Counted from the first letter of the stretch, positions 29,462 through 38,740 are shown. The stretch: DNA of 64,000 nucleotides from Actinokineospora inagensis DSM 44258 (GCF_000482865.1 NZ_AXWW01000048.1:1-64000); one strand, 5' to 3'. Translations and numbers: made by a program. Notes: generated from the sequence alone by a model not told the origin.

Positions 29462-31519
29462 GTGGTGCGCACGCTCGTCGTCGACAACCACGACTCCTTC
29501 ACCTACAACCTCGTCCAGGCCCTCGCCGCGATCAGCGGCAGGCGACCGGAGGTGGTCCGCAACGACGCGGACCTCGACCCGGCCACGCTGCGCGGGTACG
29601 ACGGCGTGGTGATCTCCCCGGGTCCCGGACATCCTGGCGTGCCTGGCGATCTGGGCCTCAGCCGGGCCGTGCTCGCCGCCGCCGACCAGCCGGTGCTCGG
29701 GGTGTGCCTCGGTCACCAGGGACTCTGCCTGCTCGGGGGTGCCCGCGTCGAGCACGCGCCGCAGGTTCGGCACGGCAGGCTTTCCCAGATTTCCCACGAC
29801 GGGCGCGACCTGTTCGCCGGGCTGCCGTCGCCGATGTCCGTTGTGCGGTACCACTCCCTGCACGTGGTCGACCTGCCGCCCGCGTTGGCGGCGACCGCGT
29901 GGAGCGACGACGGCGTGCTGATGGGCGTGCGGCACAAGGAACGCCCGGCCTGGGGCGTGCAGTTCCACCCGGAGTCCGTCGCGACCGAGCACGGCACCGC
30001 GCTGCTGGCCAACTTCATCGATATGGTCCATCGGTGGCGCGAAGGCCGCCCCAGGGAACGGATTTCCGTCCCGCCGCCGGTGTGTCCGGTCGAGCCCGTC
30101 CCGGAACCGGTGGCGCGGGTGCTGGTCGAGAAGATCACCGTGCCGGTCACCGCGGAGGAGGCTTACGCCGCGCTGTACCGGGATTCCCAGCACGCGTTCT
30201 GGTTGGACAGCGCGGCGGACGGCCGGTTCTCCTTCCTCGGCGACGCGGGCGGTCCGCTGGCGCGGGTCGCCACCGCGGACGTCGCGGCGCGGACGGTGAC
30301 GATCACGTCGGCCACCGGGGTGGAGGTCGTCGACGGCGAGTTCCTGGCGTGGCTGGACGCCGACCTCGCCGCGCACCCGGTTTCCGCGCCGGACCTGCCG
30401 TTCGACTTCGCCCTCGGCTGGGTCGGCTACCTCGGCTACGAGCTCAAGGCCGAGTGCGGCGGCGAGCAGGCGCACCGGTCCGCCGATCCGGACGCGCAGC
30501 TCGTGTTCGCCGATCGGGCACTCGCCTTCGACCACGCCACCGGCGAGGTGTACCTGCTCGCCTTGGCGGGCACCGACAGCACCGACTGGCTGACCGCCAC
30601 CGCGGCGGCATTGGCGTCGGCTCCCCGGTTGTCCCCGCCCGGTCCGGCCGACATCAGCGTCGGACCGGTGCGCGCCCGGCACGATCGCGACGGCTACCTG
30701 GCGATGATCGCCGAGAGCCAGTCCGCCATCCACGACGGCGAGACCTACGAGGTCTGCCTCACCAATGAGATCACCGCCCGCGCCGAACTGGACGTGTGGC
30801 CCGCCTACCGGTCGCTGCGCCGCGCCAACCCCGCCCGGCACGGCGCCCTGCTGCGGTTCGGCGGTCTGTCGGTGCTCAGCACGTCGCCGGAGCGGTTCCT
30901 GTCGGTCAGCGCCGACGGTGTGGCGGAATCCCGGCCGATCAAGGGCACCCGGCCGCGCGGGCGCACCCCCGCCGAGGACGAGTGGCTGCGCGCGGACCTG
31001 GCCACCGGGGAGAAGGACCGCGCGGAGAACCTGATGATCGTCGACTTGGTCCGCAACGACCTCGGCGTGCACGCGGAGACGGGCTCGGTGGCGGTAACCG
31101 GGTTGTTCGAGGTCGAGACCCACCCGACGGTGCACCAGTTGGTCAGCACGGTCCGCGCGCGGCTCGCCCCGGGGGTCTCCGCGGTCCGGTGCGTCCGCGC
31201 GGCGTTCCCGCCCGGGTCGATGACCGGGGCGCCCAAGGAACGCACCATGCGGATCATCGACCGGCTCGAACGCGGCCCGCGCGGGGTCTACTCCGGGGTC
31301 ATCGGCTACTTCTCGCTCACCGGGGCCGCCGACCTGAGCGTGGTCATCCGGACCCTCGTCGCCCGACCGGGCCAGGTGTCCTTCGGTGTCGGTGGGGCGG
31401 TGATCGCCCTGTCCGACCCGGCCGACGAGTACACCGAGACCGTGGTGAAGGCCCGCACGATGCTGGATCTGCTCGGCGTCGACTTCCCGGACCGGGCCGC
31501 CGCGCGAGGGTTTGACTGA
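29462..31519 (+). CDS. pabAB: Aminodeoxychorismate synthase, fused glutaminase and synthase
   Basis: A 685-aa fusion from GTG 29462, behind GAGGGGAGGGAG. Residues 1-195 are the class I glutamine amidotransferase (DNHDSFTYNLVQ, the nucleophile in GVCLGHQGLCLLGGA, and HPESVATEHG). Residues 215-680 are the chorismate-binding PabB half (TNEITARAELD, RPIKGTRPRGRTPAEDE, FPPGSMTGAPKERTM). The PIKGT motif, with Lys rather than the Ala of anthranilate synthase PIAGT, points to 4-amino-4-deoxychorismate formation. The product feeds p-aminobenzoate for folate, or in some actinomycetes an antibiotic precursor; no pathway neighbours settle which. Confidence 0.93.
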   Translation: MVRTLVVDNHDSFTYNLVQALAAISGRRPEVVRNDADLDPATLRGYDGVVISPGPGHPGVPGDLGLSRAVLAAADQPVLGVCLGHQGLCLLGGARVEHAPQVRHGRLSQISHDGRDLFAGLPSPMSVVRYHSLHVVDLPPALAATAWSDDGVLMGVRHKERPAWGVQFHPESVATEHGTALLANFIDMVHRWREGRPRERISVPPPVCPVEPVPEPVARVLVEKITVPVTAEEAYAALYRDSQHAFWLDSAADGRFSFLGDAGGPLARVATADVAARTVTITSATGVEVVDGEFLAWLDADLAAHPVSAPDLPFDFALGWVGYLGYELKAECGGEQAHRSADPDAQLVFADRALAFDHATGEVYLLALAGTDSTDWLTATAAALASAPRLSPPGPADISVGPVRARHDRDGYLAMIAESQSAIHDGETYEVCLTNEITARAELDVWPAYRSLRRANPARHGALLRFGGLSVLSTSPERFLSVSADGVAESRPIKGTRPRGRTPAEDEWLRADLATGEKDRAENLMIVDLVRNDLGVHAETGSVAVTGLFEVETHPTVHQLVSTVRARLAPGVSAVRCVRAAFPPGSMTGAPKERTMRIIDRLERGPRGVYSGVIGYFSLTGAADLSVVIRTLVARPGQVSFGVGGAVIALSDPADEYTETVVKARTMLDLLGVDFPDRAAARGFD

Positions 31520-31570
31520 GGGAAACCGTCCCGTCACGGCCCGTCCCCTTACGGTTGCCACCATCCCGAC

Positions 31571-33613
31571 ATGAGCCCATCCCTCTTGTCACGGGCAGGC
31601 ACCGCCGCACTGGCCTGCTTGACCGCGCTTACCGCGTTCCCCGCGTTGGCCGCCGCGCACCCGCGGCCGCGCGACTTCGACCTCGAGGCCCACCGCGGCG
31701 GCATCGGTCTGCGCGTGGAGAGCACGCTCGCGTCCTTCGGCAACGCCATCCAACTCGGCGTCAGCACCCTCGAACTCGACGTCCAGATCACCGTGGACGA
31801 CAAGGCCGTCGTCGGCCACGACCGCAAGATCGACGGCGGCAAGTGCCGCGACACGGCACCCGTTGTGCCCGGTGACCCCCAGTTCCCGTACGTGGGCAAG
31901 TACGTCAACACGCTCACCCTCGCGCAGGTCCGCAGCCTGGACTGCGGGTCGAAGCGGCTGCCGGACTTCCCGGGGCAGGAACTCGTGCCGGGCGCCAAGA
32001 TGCCGCTGCTGAGCGAGGTGTTCGACCTCGCCCACCGCTACCACTCCGACGTCCACTTCAACGTGGAGACCAAGGTCGAGGCCGGGTCGCCGTCCGAGAC
32101 CGCGCCGCGGGAGAAGTTCGTCGCGATCACCGCCCGTGAGATCAGGGACGCGGGCGTGGCGAGCCAGGTGACCATCCAGAGCTTCGACTGGGGCTCGCTG
32201 ATGCTCATGCACCGGGTCAACCCCCGGCTGCCGCTGGTCGCCCTCACCAACTACGACTTCCTGGAGACCGGCAAGCCCGGCAAGTCACCATGGCTCGGCG
32301 GCATCGACATCGACGACTTCGGCGGCGACCCGATCGCGGCCATCAAGTCCTTCGGTGCCAGCGCTTTCTCACCCGTGCACGGGTTCCCGCAGGGCGGCAC
32401 GGTGAACGACCCAGGCTACAAGCCTTATGTGACCGCCGAGATGGTCCGGCACGCGCACGACAACGGCATCAAGGTCATTCCGTGGACCGTGGACGACGTG
32501 CCCACGATGTCCAAACTGATCGATGACGGCGTGGACGGGCTGATCACCGATTACCCGGACCGGTTGCGCGCTTTGCTGGCGCGGCGCGGGTTCCGGCTGC
32601 CACGGGCCTACCCGTCGCCGTTCGACATCCAGGGCCACCGGGGCGCTCGCGCGGTCCGACCCGAGAACACCCTCGCCGCGTTCAAGTACTCGCTGGCGAA
32701 CCCCGCTGTGTCCACTTTGGAGCTCGATACCGGCATCACCGCCGACGGCGCCGTCGTCGTCATGCACGACCGCGTGATCCCCGGCGCCCACTGCGTCGAC
32801 ACCGCCCCGGTCCGCCCCGGCGACCCGGCCTTCCCCTATGTCGGCAAGCTGATCCACTCGCTGACCCTGGCGCAGGTCAAGACGGTCGACTGCGGTTCCA
32901 AGACGCTGCCCGAGTTCCCGCGCCAGGTCGCGGTGCCGGGTGAGCGGATCCCGACCCTGGCCGAGGTGTTCGCCGCCGTCCGCGCGAGCGGCCGCCAGGA
33001 CATCCGGCTCAACATCGAGACCAAGACCAGCCCGCTGGCCCCCGCCGACACGGCGCCGTACGACGTCTTCACCCGCAAGGTCGTCGGCGAGATCGCCCGC
33101 GCGGGTTTCGTCGACCGGTCCACCCTGCAGTCCTTCGACTGGCGCACCATCGAACTCTCCCGCTTCCTCCAGCCCCGCCTGGCCACCGTCGCGTTGGTGT
33201 GGCAGTACGGCCCCGCCGAGTGCGCCACCCTCGCCGACGAGTGCTCGCTGGAAGCCGTCTACGGCAACCGTTCCGTGAAGTCCCCGTGGACCGGTGGCCT
33301 GGACTGGTGGAAGGTCCGCGACCTCGGCAAGCTCACCCGCCTGGCCGGTGCCACCACCGTCTCCGCCAACTGGCAGGTCCACGACCCCCACCAGCAGCCG
33401 GTGGTCAACCCGGACTGGTACCTCCGCCAGGACCCGTCCTACTTCCACGGCCCCGACATCGCCGGCCTCCACCGCCAGGGCCTCAAGGTCGTCCCCTACA
33501 CCGTCGACGACGCCCCCACCATGCAACACGTCATCGCCCTCGGCGTCGACGGCCTCATCACCGACGACCCGGACCTCTTGGTCGCCGTGGCCAAGCTGAA
33601 CGGTCTTCGTTAG
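31571..33613 (+). CDS. Secreted two-domain glycerophosphodiester phosphodiesterase
   Basis: A 680-aa protein from ATG 31571. A signal peptide spans residues 1-28 (ending LAAAHP). Two GDPD TIM-barrel domains follow in tandem, at about 35-340 and 350-675. They share long stretches of similarity (DTAPV-PGDP-FPYVGK, LTLAQV--DCGSK, GVDGLITD-PD). Domain 1 begins AHRGGIGLRVESTL and domain 2 GHRGARAVRPENTL. Both keep the catalytic HRG...E/D and the HDR acid-base site. The internal duplication doubles the usual length. It would hydrolyse glycerophosphodiesters outside the cell to glycerol 3-phosphate and alcohols. Confidence 0.92.
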   Translation: MSPSLLSRAGTAALACLTALTAFPALAAAHPRPRDFDLEAHRGGIGLRVESTLASFGNAIQLGVSTLELDVQITVDDKAVVGHDRKIDGGKCRDTAPVVPGDPQFPYVGKYVNTLTLAQVRSLDCGSKRLPDFPGQELVPGAKMPLLSEVFDLAHRYHSDVHFNVETKVEAGSPSETAPREKFVAITAREIRDAGVASQVTIQSFDWGSLMLMHRVNPRLPLVALTNYDFLETGKPGKSPWLGGIDIDDFGGDPIAAIKSFGASAFSPVHGFPQGGTVNDPGYKPYVTAEMVRHAHDNGIKVIPWTVDDVPTMSKLIDDGVDGLITDYPDRLRALLARRGFRLPRAYPSPFDIQGHRGARAVRPENTLAAFKYSLANPAVSTLELDTGITADGAVVVMHDRVIPGAHCVDTAPVRPGDPAFPYVGKLIHSLTLAQVKTVDCGSKTLPEFPRQVAVPGERIPTLAEVFAAVRASGRQDIRLNIETKTSPLAPADTAPYDVFTRKVVGEIARAGFVDRSTLQSFDWRTIELSRFLQPRLATVALVWQYGPAECATLADECSLEAVYGNRSVKSPWTGGLDWWKVRDLGKLTRLAGATTVSANWQVHDPHQQPVVNPDWYLRQDPSYFHGPDIAGLHRQGLKVVPYTVDDAPTMQHVIALGVDGLITDDPDLLVAVAKLNGLR

Positions 33614-33623
33614 CCGACAACGG

Positions 33624-33658
33624 AAACGGGGTGGGCACCAGAAGTGCCCACCCCGTTT
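33624..33658. terminator. Bidirectional terminator between GDPD and pgl
   Basis: AAACGGGGTGGGCAC (33624-33638) and GTGCCCACCCCGTTT (33644-33658) make a perfect 15-bp stem with a CAGAA loop. A- and T-rich ends suit termination in both directions between convergent units. Confidence 0.9.
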
Positions 33659-33671
33659 CGCGTGTTCGCGG

Positions 33672-34388
33672 CTAGCGGCCCGCCGCCGCTTTGTCGAGCA
33701 GCCACAGGGTCAGGTCCTGGCCGGTGGCGCCCGCGGCCGGGAGGTCCACTTCGGACGCGCCGGACAGTGCGGTGGTGACGGCCTCGGCCTTGCCCGCGCC
33801 GGTGGTCATCAGCCAGACCTCGCGGGCCTGGCGGGCCAGCGGGAGGGTCAGCGTGATGCGGGTGGGCGGCGGCTTGGGGCAGTCGCGGACCGCGACGACG
33901 GTGGCTTCCGACTCGTGGACGGCGGGGGAGTCCGGGAACACCGACAGGGTGTGCCCCTCCTCGCCGACCCCGGCCAGCAGGATGTCCAGCGTCACCTCGG
34001 CCAGTTCCTTGGCGTACGCCGCGGCCGCGAGGTCGGGGTCGTCGCCGTAGGGGCCGTCGGAGGGGGCGATGGGGTGGATGCGGTTGGGCGGGATGGGGAC
34101 GTGGTCGAGCAGGGCCGCCCGCGCCTGGGTCTCGTTGCGGTCGCGGTGGCGGGCGGGCAGGAAGCGCTCGTCGCCCCAGTAGATGTCGACGGCGTCCCAG
34201 TCGATCGCGGTCATCGCGTTGTTCACCCGGAGGTGCTCCAGGACCGCGATGCCGGTGCGGCCGCCGGTCAGCGCCAGGGTGACCTTGGTCTGGCTGGCCT
34301 GCAGGTCGGTGATGGCGGTGACCAGCCGCGCCGCGGTGGCGGCGGCCAGCAGCGGCGGGTCGGTGTAGATGATGGTCCGCAGGCTCAT
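33672..34388 (-). CDS. pgl: 6-phosphogluconolactonase
   Basis: A 238-aa SIS-like fold enzyme hydrolysing 6-phosphogluconolactone in the oxidative pentose phosphate pathway. ATG 34388 overlaps the opcA stop (ATGA). Motifs are LALTGGRTGIAVLEHL, IYWGDERFLPARHRDRNE and the active-site LLAGVGEEGHTLSVFP. The family consensus at the last site is GxGxDGHxASxFP, so the usual Asp is Glu and the usual Ala is Leu here, while the His is kept. It is the last gene of the tkt-tal-pgi-zwf-opcA-pgl operon and is also called devB. Confidence 0.93.
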   Translation of the reverse strand: MSLRTIIYTDPPLLAAATAARLVTAITDLQASQTKVTLALTGGRTGIAVLEHLRVNNAMTAIDWDAVDIYWGDERFLPARHRDRNETQARAALLDHVPIPPNRIHPIAPSDGPYGDDPDLAAAAYAKELAEVTLDILLAGVGEEGHTLSVFPDSPAVHESEATVVAVRDCPKPPPTRITLTLPLARQAREVWLMTTGAGKAEAVTTALSGASEVDLPAAGATGQDLTLWLLDKAAAGR

Positions 34389-35515
34389 GACTTGCCGCCC
34401 TTGCCCGCCCGCGCGGTCGACCTGGTGGAACTCGCCGCGCGCGGCTTTTTCGCTGGAGTGGAGTTCTTCTTGGCCGGTGGCTGCTCGTCCGCGGCCGCGG
34501 ACTTGCGGGCCAACGTGGCCTCGGCATCGGCGGCCGACACCACGGGGGACTCGTCGGAGGTCGCGGGGGGTTTGGTCGGGGTCTTGACCGGGGTGCGGCC
34601 GCGCACGATCTTGCCGAGACCCTTGAGGGTCTCCTCGAACGGCTCGTCCGGGTCGAGCCTGCGCAGCTCCTCGGCCAGGCAGTCGCGGACCTCGCGCCGC
34701 TGCAGCGCGACCCGGCGGGCGGGCTGCCCCGGCTGGGTCAGCGTGCCGACCTTGCCGTCCGGGCGGACCAGTTCGACCGAACCGGACTTCCGTTCCAGCA
34801 CGACGGACACTATCCCCTGCCCGTTCACCGCCTTGGTCCGGCGCACCGGGATCCGCAGCCGCGCGGCCAGCCACCCGGCCAGCAGGTCGGTCGACGGGGA
34901 GTCGCCCTCACCGGTGACCGTGGCGTCGGTGATCTTCTCGTACGGCGGCAGGTCCAGCGCGGCGGCCAGCACGGCCCGCCACAGGGTGAGCCGGGTCCAG
35001 GCCAGGTCGCTGTCGCCCTCGGTGTAGTTCTTCTGCCGGACCTCCAGCGCCTTGATCGGGTTGCGCTCGGCGGCGGCGTCGGTGATCCGGCGCTGCGCCA
35101 GCCGCCCGATCGGGTCGTCGGCGGGCCGGGCGGGCGCCTCGAACGGCCACCACGCCACGACCGGCGCGTCCGGCAGCAGCAGCGGGATGACGCAACTGGC
35201 GCCCTCGTCGGCGAGCGCGCCGTAGAGCCGCAGCACCACGACTTCACTGGCACCGGCGTCGCCGCCGACCCGGATCTGCGCGTCCAGCCGGGCGGCGGCC
35301 TTGCGGGCGCCGCGGGCCAGCACGATCACCCGGCAGGGGTGCTCCCGGCTGGCGTCGTTGGCCGCGTCTATCGCGTCCTCGGTCTTGGTCCCGTCGTCGG
35401 TGACGATGACCAGGGTCAGCACCCGGCCCAGGGCGGTCGCGCCGCCCTGTTCCCGCAGGTGCACCAGTTTCGTGTTGACCTGCGACGTGGTGGTCGAGGG
35501 CAGGTCGATGATCAC
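34385..35515 (-). CDS. opcA: Glucose-6-phosphate dehydrogenase assembly protein OpcA
   Basis: A 376-aa actinobacterial and cyanobacterial accessory protein required for full activity of Zwf. GTG 35515 (MIIDLPSTTTSQVNTKLVHLREQ) follows AGGAGGCGACC. OpcA features include a central LPDAPVVAWWPFEAP, LARRKKNYTE-like segment RQKNYTEGDSDLAWTRLTLWR, and SVVLERKSGSVELVRPDGKVGTL. A basic, Lys/Ala-rich tail ends the protein (AKKPRAASSTRSTARAGKGG). It lies 70 bp behind zwf, and the gap holds a duplicated start region. Confidence 0.92.
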   Translation of the reverse strand: MIIDLPSTTTSQVNTKLVHLREQGGATALGRVLTLVIVTDDGTKTEDAIDAANDASREHPCRVIVLARGARKAAARLDAQIRVGGDAGASEVVVLRLYGALADEGASCVIPLLLPDAPVVAWWPFEAPARPADDPIGRLAQRRITDAAAERNPIKALEVRQKNYTEGDSDLAWTRLTLWRAVLAAALDLPPYEKITDATVTGEGDSPSTDLLAGWLAARLRIPVRRTKAVNGQGIVSVVLERKSGSVELVRPDGKVGTLTQPGQPARRVALQRREVRDCLAEELRRLDPDEPFEETLKGLGKIVRGRTPVKTPTKPPATSDESPVVSAADAEATLARKSAAADEQPPAKKNSTPAKKPRAASSTRSTARAGKGGKS

Positions 35516-35589
35516 GGTCGCCTCCTGCGCCGTTGCGGGACACCCGCACCCGGTCGTCGCCCATGATCAGCGGACGCATGGTGGATCAC
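35512..35589 (-). CDS. 25-codon mini-ORF bridging zwf and opcA
   Basis: GTG at 35589 overlaps the zwf TGA (GTGA), and the ORF's own TGA (35514-35512) overlaps the opcA GTG (GTGA). It is thus coupled at both ends with no untranslated bases between. The product (MIHHASADHGRRPG..., ending RRRRRP) looks like no known protein. It appears to result from duplication of the 16-base string GATCACGGTCGCCTCC, present at 35510-35525 and 35584-35599. It may keep ribosomes moving from zwf into opcA. Coding function is uncertain. Confidence 0.4.
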   Translation of the reverse strand: MIHHASADHGRRPGAGVPQRRRRRP

Positions 35590-37118
35590 GGTCGCCTCCA
35601 ATGACGGCCGGTACGCGACAACATCTTCTCAGCGGACTCCGGCCCCCAGGTACCGGACTGGTATCCCTCCGGCTTGCCCGCGGTCTTCCAGTACCGCAGC
35701 ACCGGCTCCAGGATCTCCCAGGACAGCTCGACCTCCTGGTTGACCGGGAACAGCGACGGTTCGCCGAGCAGCACGTCGAGCAGCAGCCGCTCGTAGGCCT
35801 CCGGGGAGGACTCGGTGAACGCGTGCCCGTAGGAGAAGTCCATGGACACGTCCCGGACCTCCATCGAGTTGCCGGGCACCTTCGAGCCGAACCGCATGGT
35901 CACGCCCTCGTCCGGCTGCACCCGCACCACCAGGGCGTTCTGCCCCAGTTCCTCGGTGGCGGTGTCGTCGAAGGGCAGGTGCGGCGCGCGTTTGAACACG
36001 ACCGCGATCTCGGTGACCCGCCGCCCCAGCCGCTTGCCGGTGCGCAGGTAGAACGGCACCCCGGCCCAGCGCCGGGTGTTCACCTCCAGGGTGATCGCCG
36101 CGTAGGTCTCGGTGGTGGAGGTCTTCGCGAAGCCCTCTTCCTCCAGCAGGCCGGGCACCTTCTGCCCGCCCTGCCAGCCGCCGAGGTACTGGCCCCTGGC
36201 GGTGGTCTCGGCGAACGGGCCGACCGCCTTGGTCGCCTCCAGCACCTTGATCTTCTCGGTGCGCAGCGCCTTGGGCCGGAACGACACCGGCTCCTCCATG
36301 GCGGTGAGCGCGAGCAGTTGCAGCAGGTGGTTCTGGATGACGTCGCGGGCGGCGCCGATGCCGTCGTAGTAGCCCGCGCGACCACCGAGGCCGATGTCCT
36401 CGGCCATGGTGATCTGCACGTGGTCGACGTAGTTGGCGTTCCAGATGGGCTCGAACAACTGGTTGGCGAACCGCAGCGCCAACAGGTTCTGCACCGTCTC
36501 CTTGCCGAGGTAGTGGTCGATGCGGAACACCGAGTCCTCGGGGAACACGTCGTTGACGATCTTGTTGAGCTGCTTGGCGCTGGCCAGGTCGTGCCCGAAC
36601 GGCTTCTCGATCACCACCCGGCGCCACTTGTCCGGGCCGTCCGGCTTGGCCAGGCCGGACCGGGCCAACTGCTTGGTCACCACCGGGAACGCGCCCGGCG
36701 GGATGGACAGGTAGAACGCGTGGTTGCCCGCCGTGCCGCGCAGGTCGTCCAACTCGGCGACGGTCTCGGCGAGGTTGTCGAACGCGGCGTCGTCGTCGAA
36801 GGTGCCCTGCACGAACCGGAAGCCCTCGGCCAGCCGGTCCCACACCGCTTCCCGGAACGGGGTGCGCGCGTGCTGCTTGACCGCCTCGTAGACGACCTGC
36901 CCGAAGTCCTGGTCCGCCCACTCCCGGCGGGCGAACCCGACCAGTGAGAAGCCCGGCGGCAGCAGCCCCCGGTTGGCCAGGTCGTAGATCGCGGGCATCA
37001 GCTTCTTGCGGGAGAGGTCACCGGTGACACCGAAGATCACCAGGCCGCACGGCCCGGCGATCCGCGGCATCCGCTTGTCGCGCTCGTCGCGCAGCGGGTT
37101 CACCCAGGCGCGGGTCAC
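35586..37118 (-). CDS. zwf: Glucose-6-phosphate 1-dehydrogenase
   Basis: A 510-aa enzyme oxidising glucose 6-phosphate to 6-phosphogluconolactone with NADP. GTG 37118 (MTRAWVNPLRDERDKRMPRI) overlaps the pgi stop. The N-terminal Rossmann motif is GLVIFGVTGDLSRKKLMPAIYDL. The substrate-binding signature is RIDHYLGKETVQNLL, with VIEKPFG upstream. The C-terminal beta-sheet domain is complete, and the length is standard. It lies between pgi and opcA in the pentose phosphate operon. Confidence 0.96.
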   Translation of the reverse strand: MTRAWVNPLRDERDKRMPRIAGPCGLVIFGVTGDLSRKKLMPAIYDLANRGLLPPGFSLVGFARREWADQDFGQVVYEAVKQHARTPFREAVWDRLAEGFRFVQGTFDDDAAFDNLAETVAELDDLRGTAGNHAFYLSIPPGAFPVVTKQLARSGLAKPDGPDKWRRVVIEKPFGHDLASAKQLNKIVNDVFPEDSVFRIDHYLGKETVQNLLALRFANQLFEPIWNANYVDHVQITMAEDIGLGGRAGYYDGIGAARDVIQNHLLQLLALTAMEEPVSFRPKALRTEKIKVLEATKAVGPFAETTARGQYLGGWQGGQKVPGLLEEEGFAKTSTTETYAAITLEVNTRRWAGVPFYLRTGKRLGRRVTEIAVVFKRAPHLPFDDTATEELGQNALVVRVQPDEGVTMRFGSKVPGNSMEVRDVSMDFSYGHAFTESSPEAYERLLLDVLLGEPSLFPVNQEVELSWEILEPVLRYWKTAGKPEGYQSGTWGPESAEKMLSRTGRHWRRP

Positions 37119-38740
37119 CGCCCCACCTCCGCGAGCGCCTCGACCAGCCGGGCCAGCCCGGCCGCACGGTCGGTGAAGTGCAGCCGCAGCACCGGTCGGC
37201 CGTGCTCGACGAGGACCTGACCGTCGCCCAGTGCCTGCGCGTGCTGCAGCACCCCCAGCGTGTACGGGCGGTCCGGCACCTCGACGTCCCGCTCGACCGC
37301 GCCGGTCACCTGCAGGAAGACCCCGTTCTGGTGCCCGCCCTTGTGGTACTGGCCGGTGGAGTGCAGGAACCGCGGGCCCCAGCCGAAAGTGGTCTGCAGC
37401 CCGGAGACCCGGGCCAACTGCGGGCGCAGCAGCGCGGCGGACGCGTCGTCGAGGCGGTCCAGGTACACCTGGACCGACAGGTACCCGGCCTCCGGCGCGG
37501 CGGCCAGCAACGCGTGCACCGCGGCGGCGAGCGAGTCGGTCCCGTCCGGCAGCAGACCCTCGGACGGGTGAACCTCGACCGGTCCGTCGGTGAACGCGGG
37601 CGCGGACTCGGTGGAGCTGGGGGAGTCCAGCAGCGCGCGCGCCGCCTTCTTCGCCGCCTCCACGTCCGGCTGGTCGAACGGGTTGATCCCGAGCAGCCTG
37701 CCCGCCACCGCGGTCGCGTACTCCCACAGCAGGATGAGCCCGCCGAGGGTGCCCGCGGTGCCGATCTTCGCCCCGTCCGACGCCCGCCCGACGGCCACGG
37801 CCGTGGCGTCGTCACCGGCGTTGGCGAACCCGGGCGCGTCCGGGCGCTCCACGACCACCGGCAGCAGACCGGTGCCCTCCTTGCCGGTGGACTCGGCCAC
37901 CAACTGCTCGGCCCAGTCGCCGAAGCCCTTGATGCCGGACCCGGTGTCGGCCAGCACGACCTTCTCCGCGCCCCGCGCGTGCGCCGCGCCCAACGCGGCC
38001 GCCAGCACCAGGGCCGGGTTCTCGGCGCTGTCCCGCGACAGCACCGGGACGGCGGCCTCCGCCTCGTCGAGCAGCGCGGCGACGTCGGCCCCGGCCAGCC
38101 CGGCGGGCACCAGGCCGAACGCGGTCAGCGCCGAGTAGCGGCCGCCCACGTTCGGGTCGGCCTGGAAGACCCGGCGGTAGCCCGCCTCGGTCGCGGACCG
38201 CTCCAGCGGTGACCCCGGGTCGGTGACCACGACGATCCGCGACGCCGGGTCGACGCCCTCGGCCGCGAACGCCGCCGCGAAGACCCGCCGGTGGCTGTCG
38301 GTCTCCACTGTGGACCCTGACTTCGAGGACACCACCAGCACGGTACGGGCAAGGTCGCCCGCCAGCGCGTCGGCGACCTGACCGGGGTCGGTCGTGTCCA
38401 GCACCACCAGCGGCACACCCGCCGTGTTGGTGATGACTTCCGGGGCGAGCGACGACCCGCCCATGCCCGCGAGGACCACCCGATCGATGCCCTCGGCGCG
38501 CAGCTCCGCGCGCAGCCCGTCGATCTCGGCCAACAGGGGGCGCGACGTGCTCGCCAGCGACGTCCAGGACAGCCGGATGGCCGCCTCGGACTCCGCCGCA
38601 GGACCCCACAGCGTGGGGTCCTGCGCGGTGAGCTTCGACGCCACCTGTTCGGCCACCAGTTGGTGGACGAGCGGAGCGGCCTCCTCGGCGAGCCGCTCGT
38701 CAACGATGGTTACTGCGACTTCTCCGGGGTGCTCTGCCAT
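37115..38740 (-). CDS. pgi: Glucose-6-phosphate isomerase
   Basis: A 541-aa protein from ATG 38740. It contains the SIS sugar-phosphate-binding fold: VLAGMGGSSLAPEVI, VVSSKSGSTVETDSHRRVF, and C-terminal PRFLHSTGQYHKGGHQNGVF. It resembles the Tal-fused or actinobacterial PGI group rather than the classical E. coli type. It interconverts glucose 6-phosphate and fructose 6-phosphate. Its position inside the pentose phosphate operon, between tal and zwf, matches Streptomyces-type clusters, where Corynebacterium lacks pgi. Confidence 0.93.
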   Translation of the reverse strand: MAEHPGEVAVTIVDERLAEEAAPLVHQLVAEQVASKLTAQDPTLWGPAAESEAAIRLSWTSLASTSRPLLAEIDGLRAELRAEGIDRVVLAGMGGSSLAPEVITNTAGVPLVVLDTTDPGQVADALAGDLARTVLVVSSKSGSTVETDSHRRVFAAAFAAEGVDPASRIVVVTDPGSPLERSATEAGYRRVFQADPNVGGRYSALTAFGLVPAGLAGADVAALLDEAEAAVPVLSRDSAENPALVLAAALGAAHARGAEKVVLADTGSGIKGFGDWAEQLVAESTGKEGTGLLPVVVERPDAPGFANAGDDATAVAVGRASDGAKIGTAGTLGGLILLWEYATAVAGRLLGINPFDQPDVEAAKKAARALLDSPSSTESAPAFTDGPVEVHPSEGLLPDGTDSLAAAVHALLAAAPEAGYLSVQVYLDRLDDASAALLRPQLARVSGLQTTFGWGPRFLHSTGQYHKGGHQNGVFLQVTGAVERDVEVPDRPYTLGVLQHAQALGDGQVLVEHGRPVLRLHFTDRAAGLARLVEALAEVGR

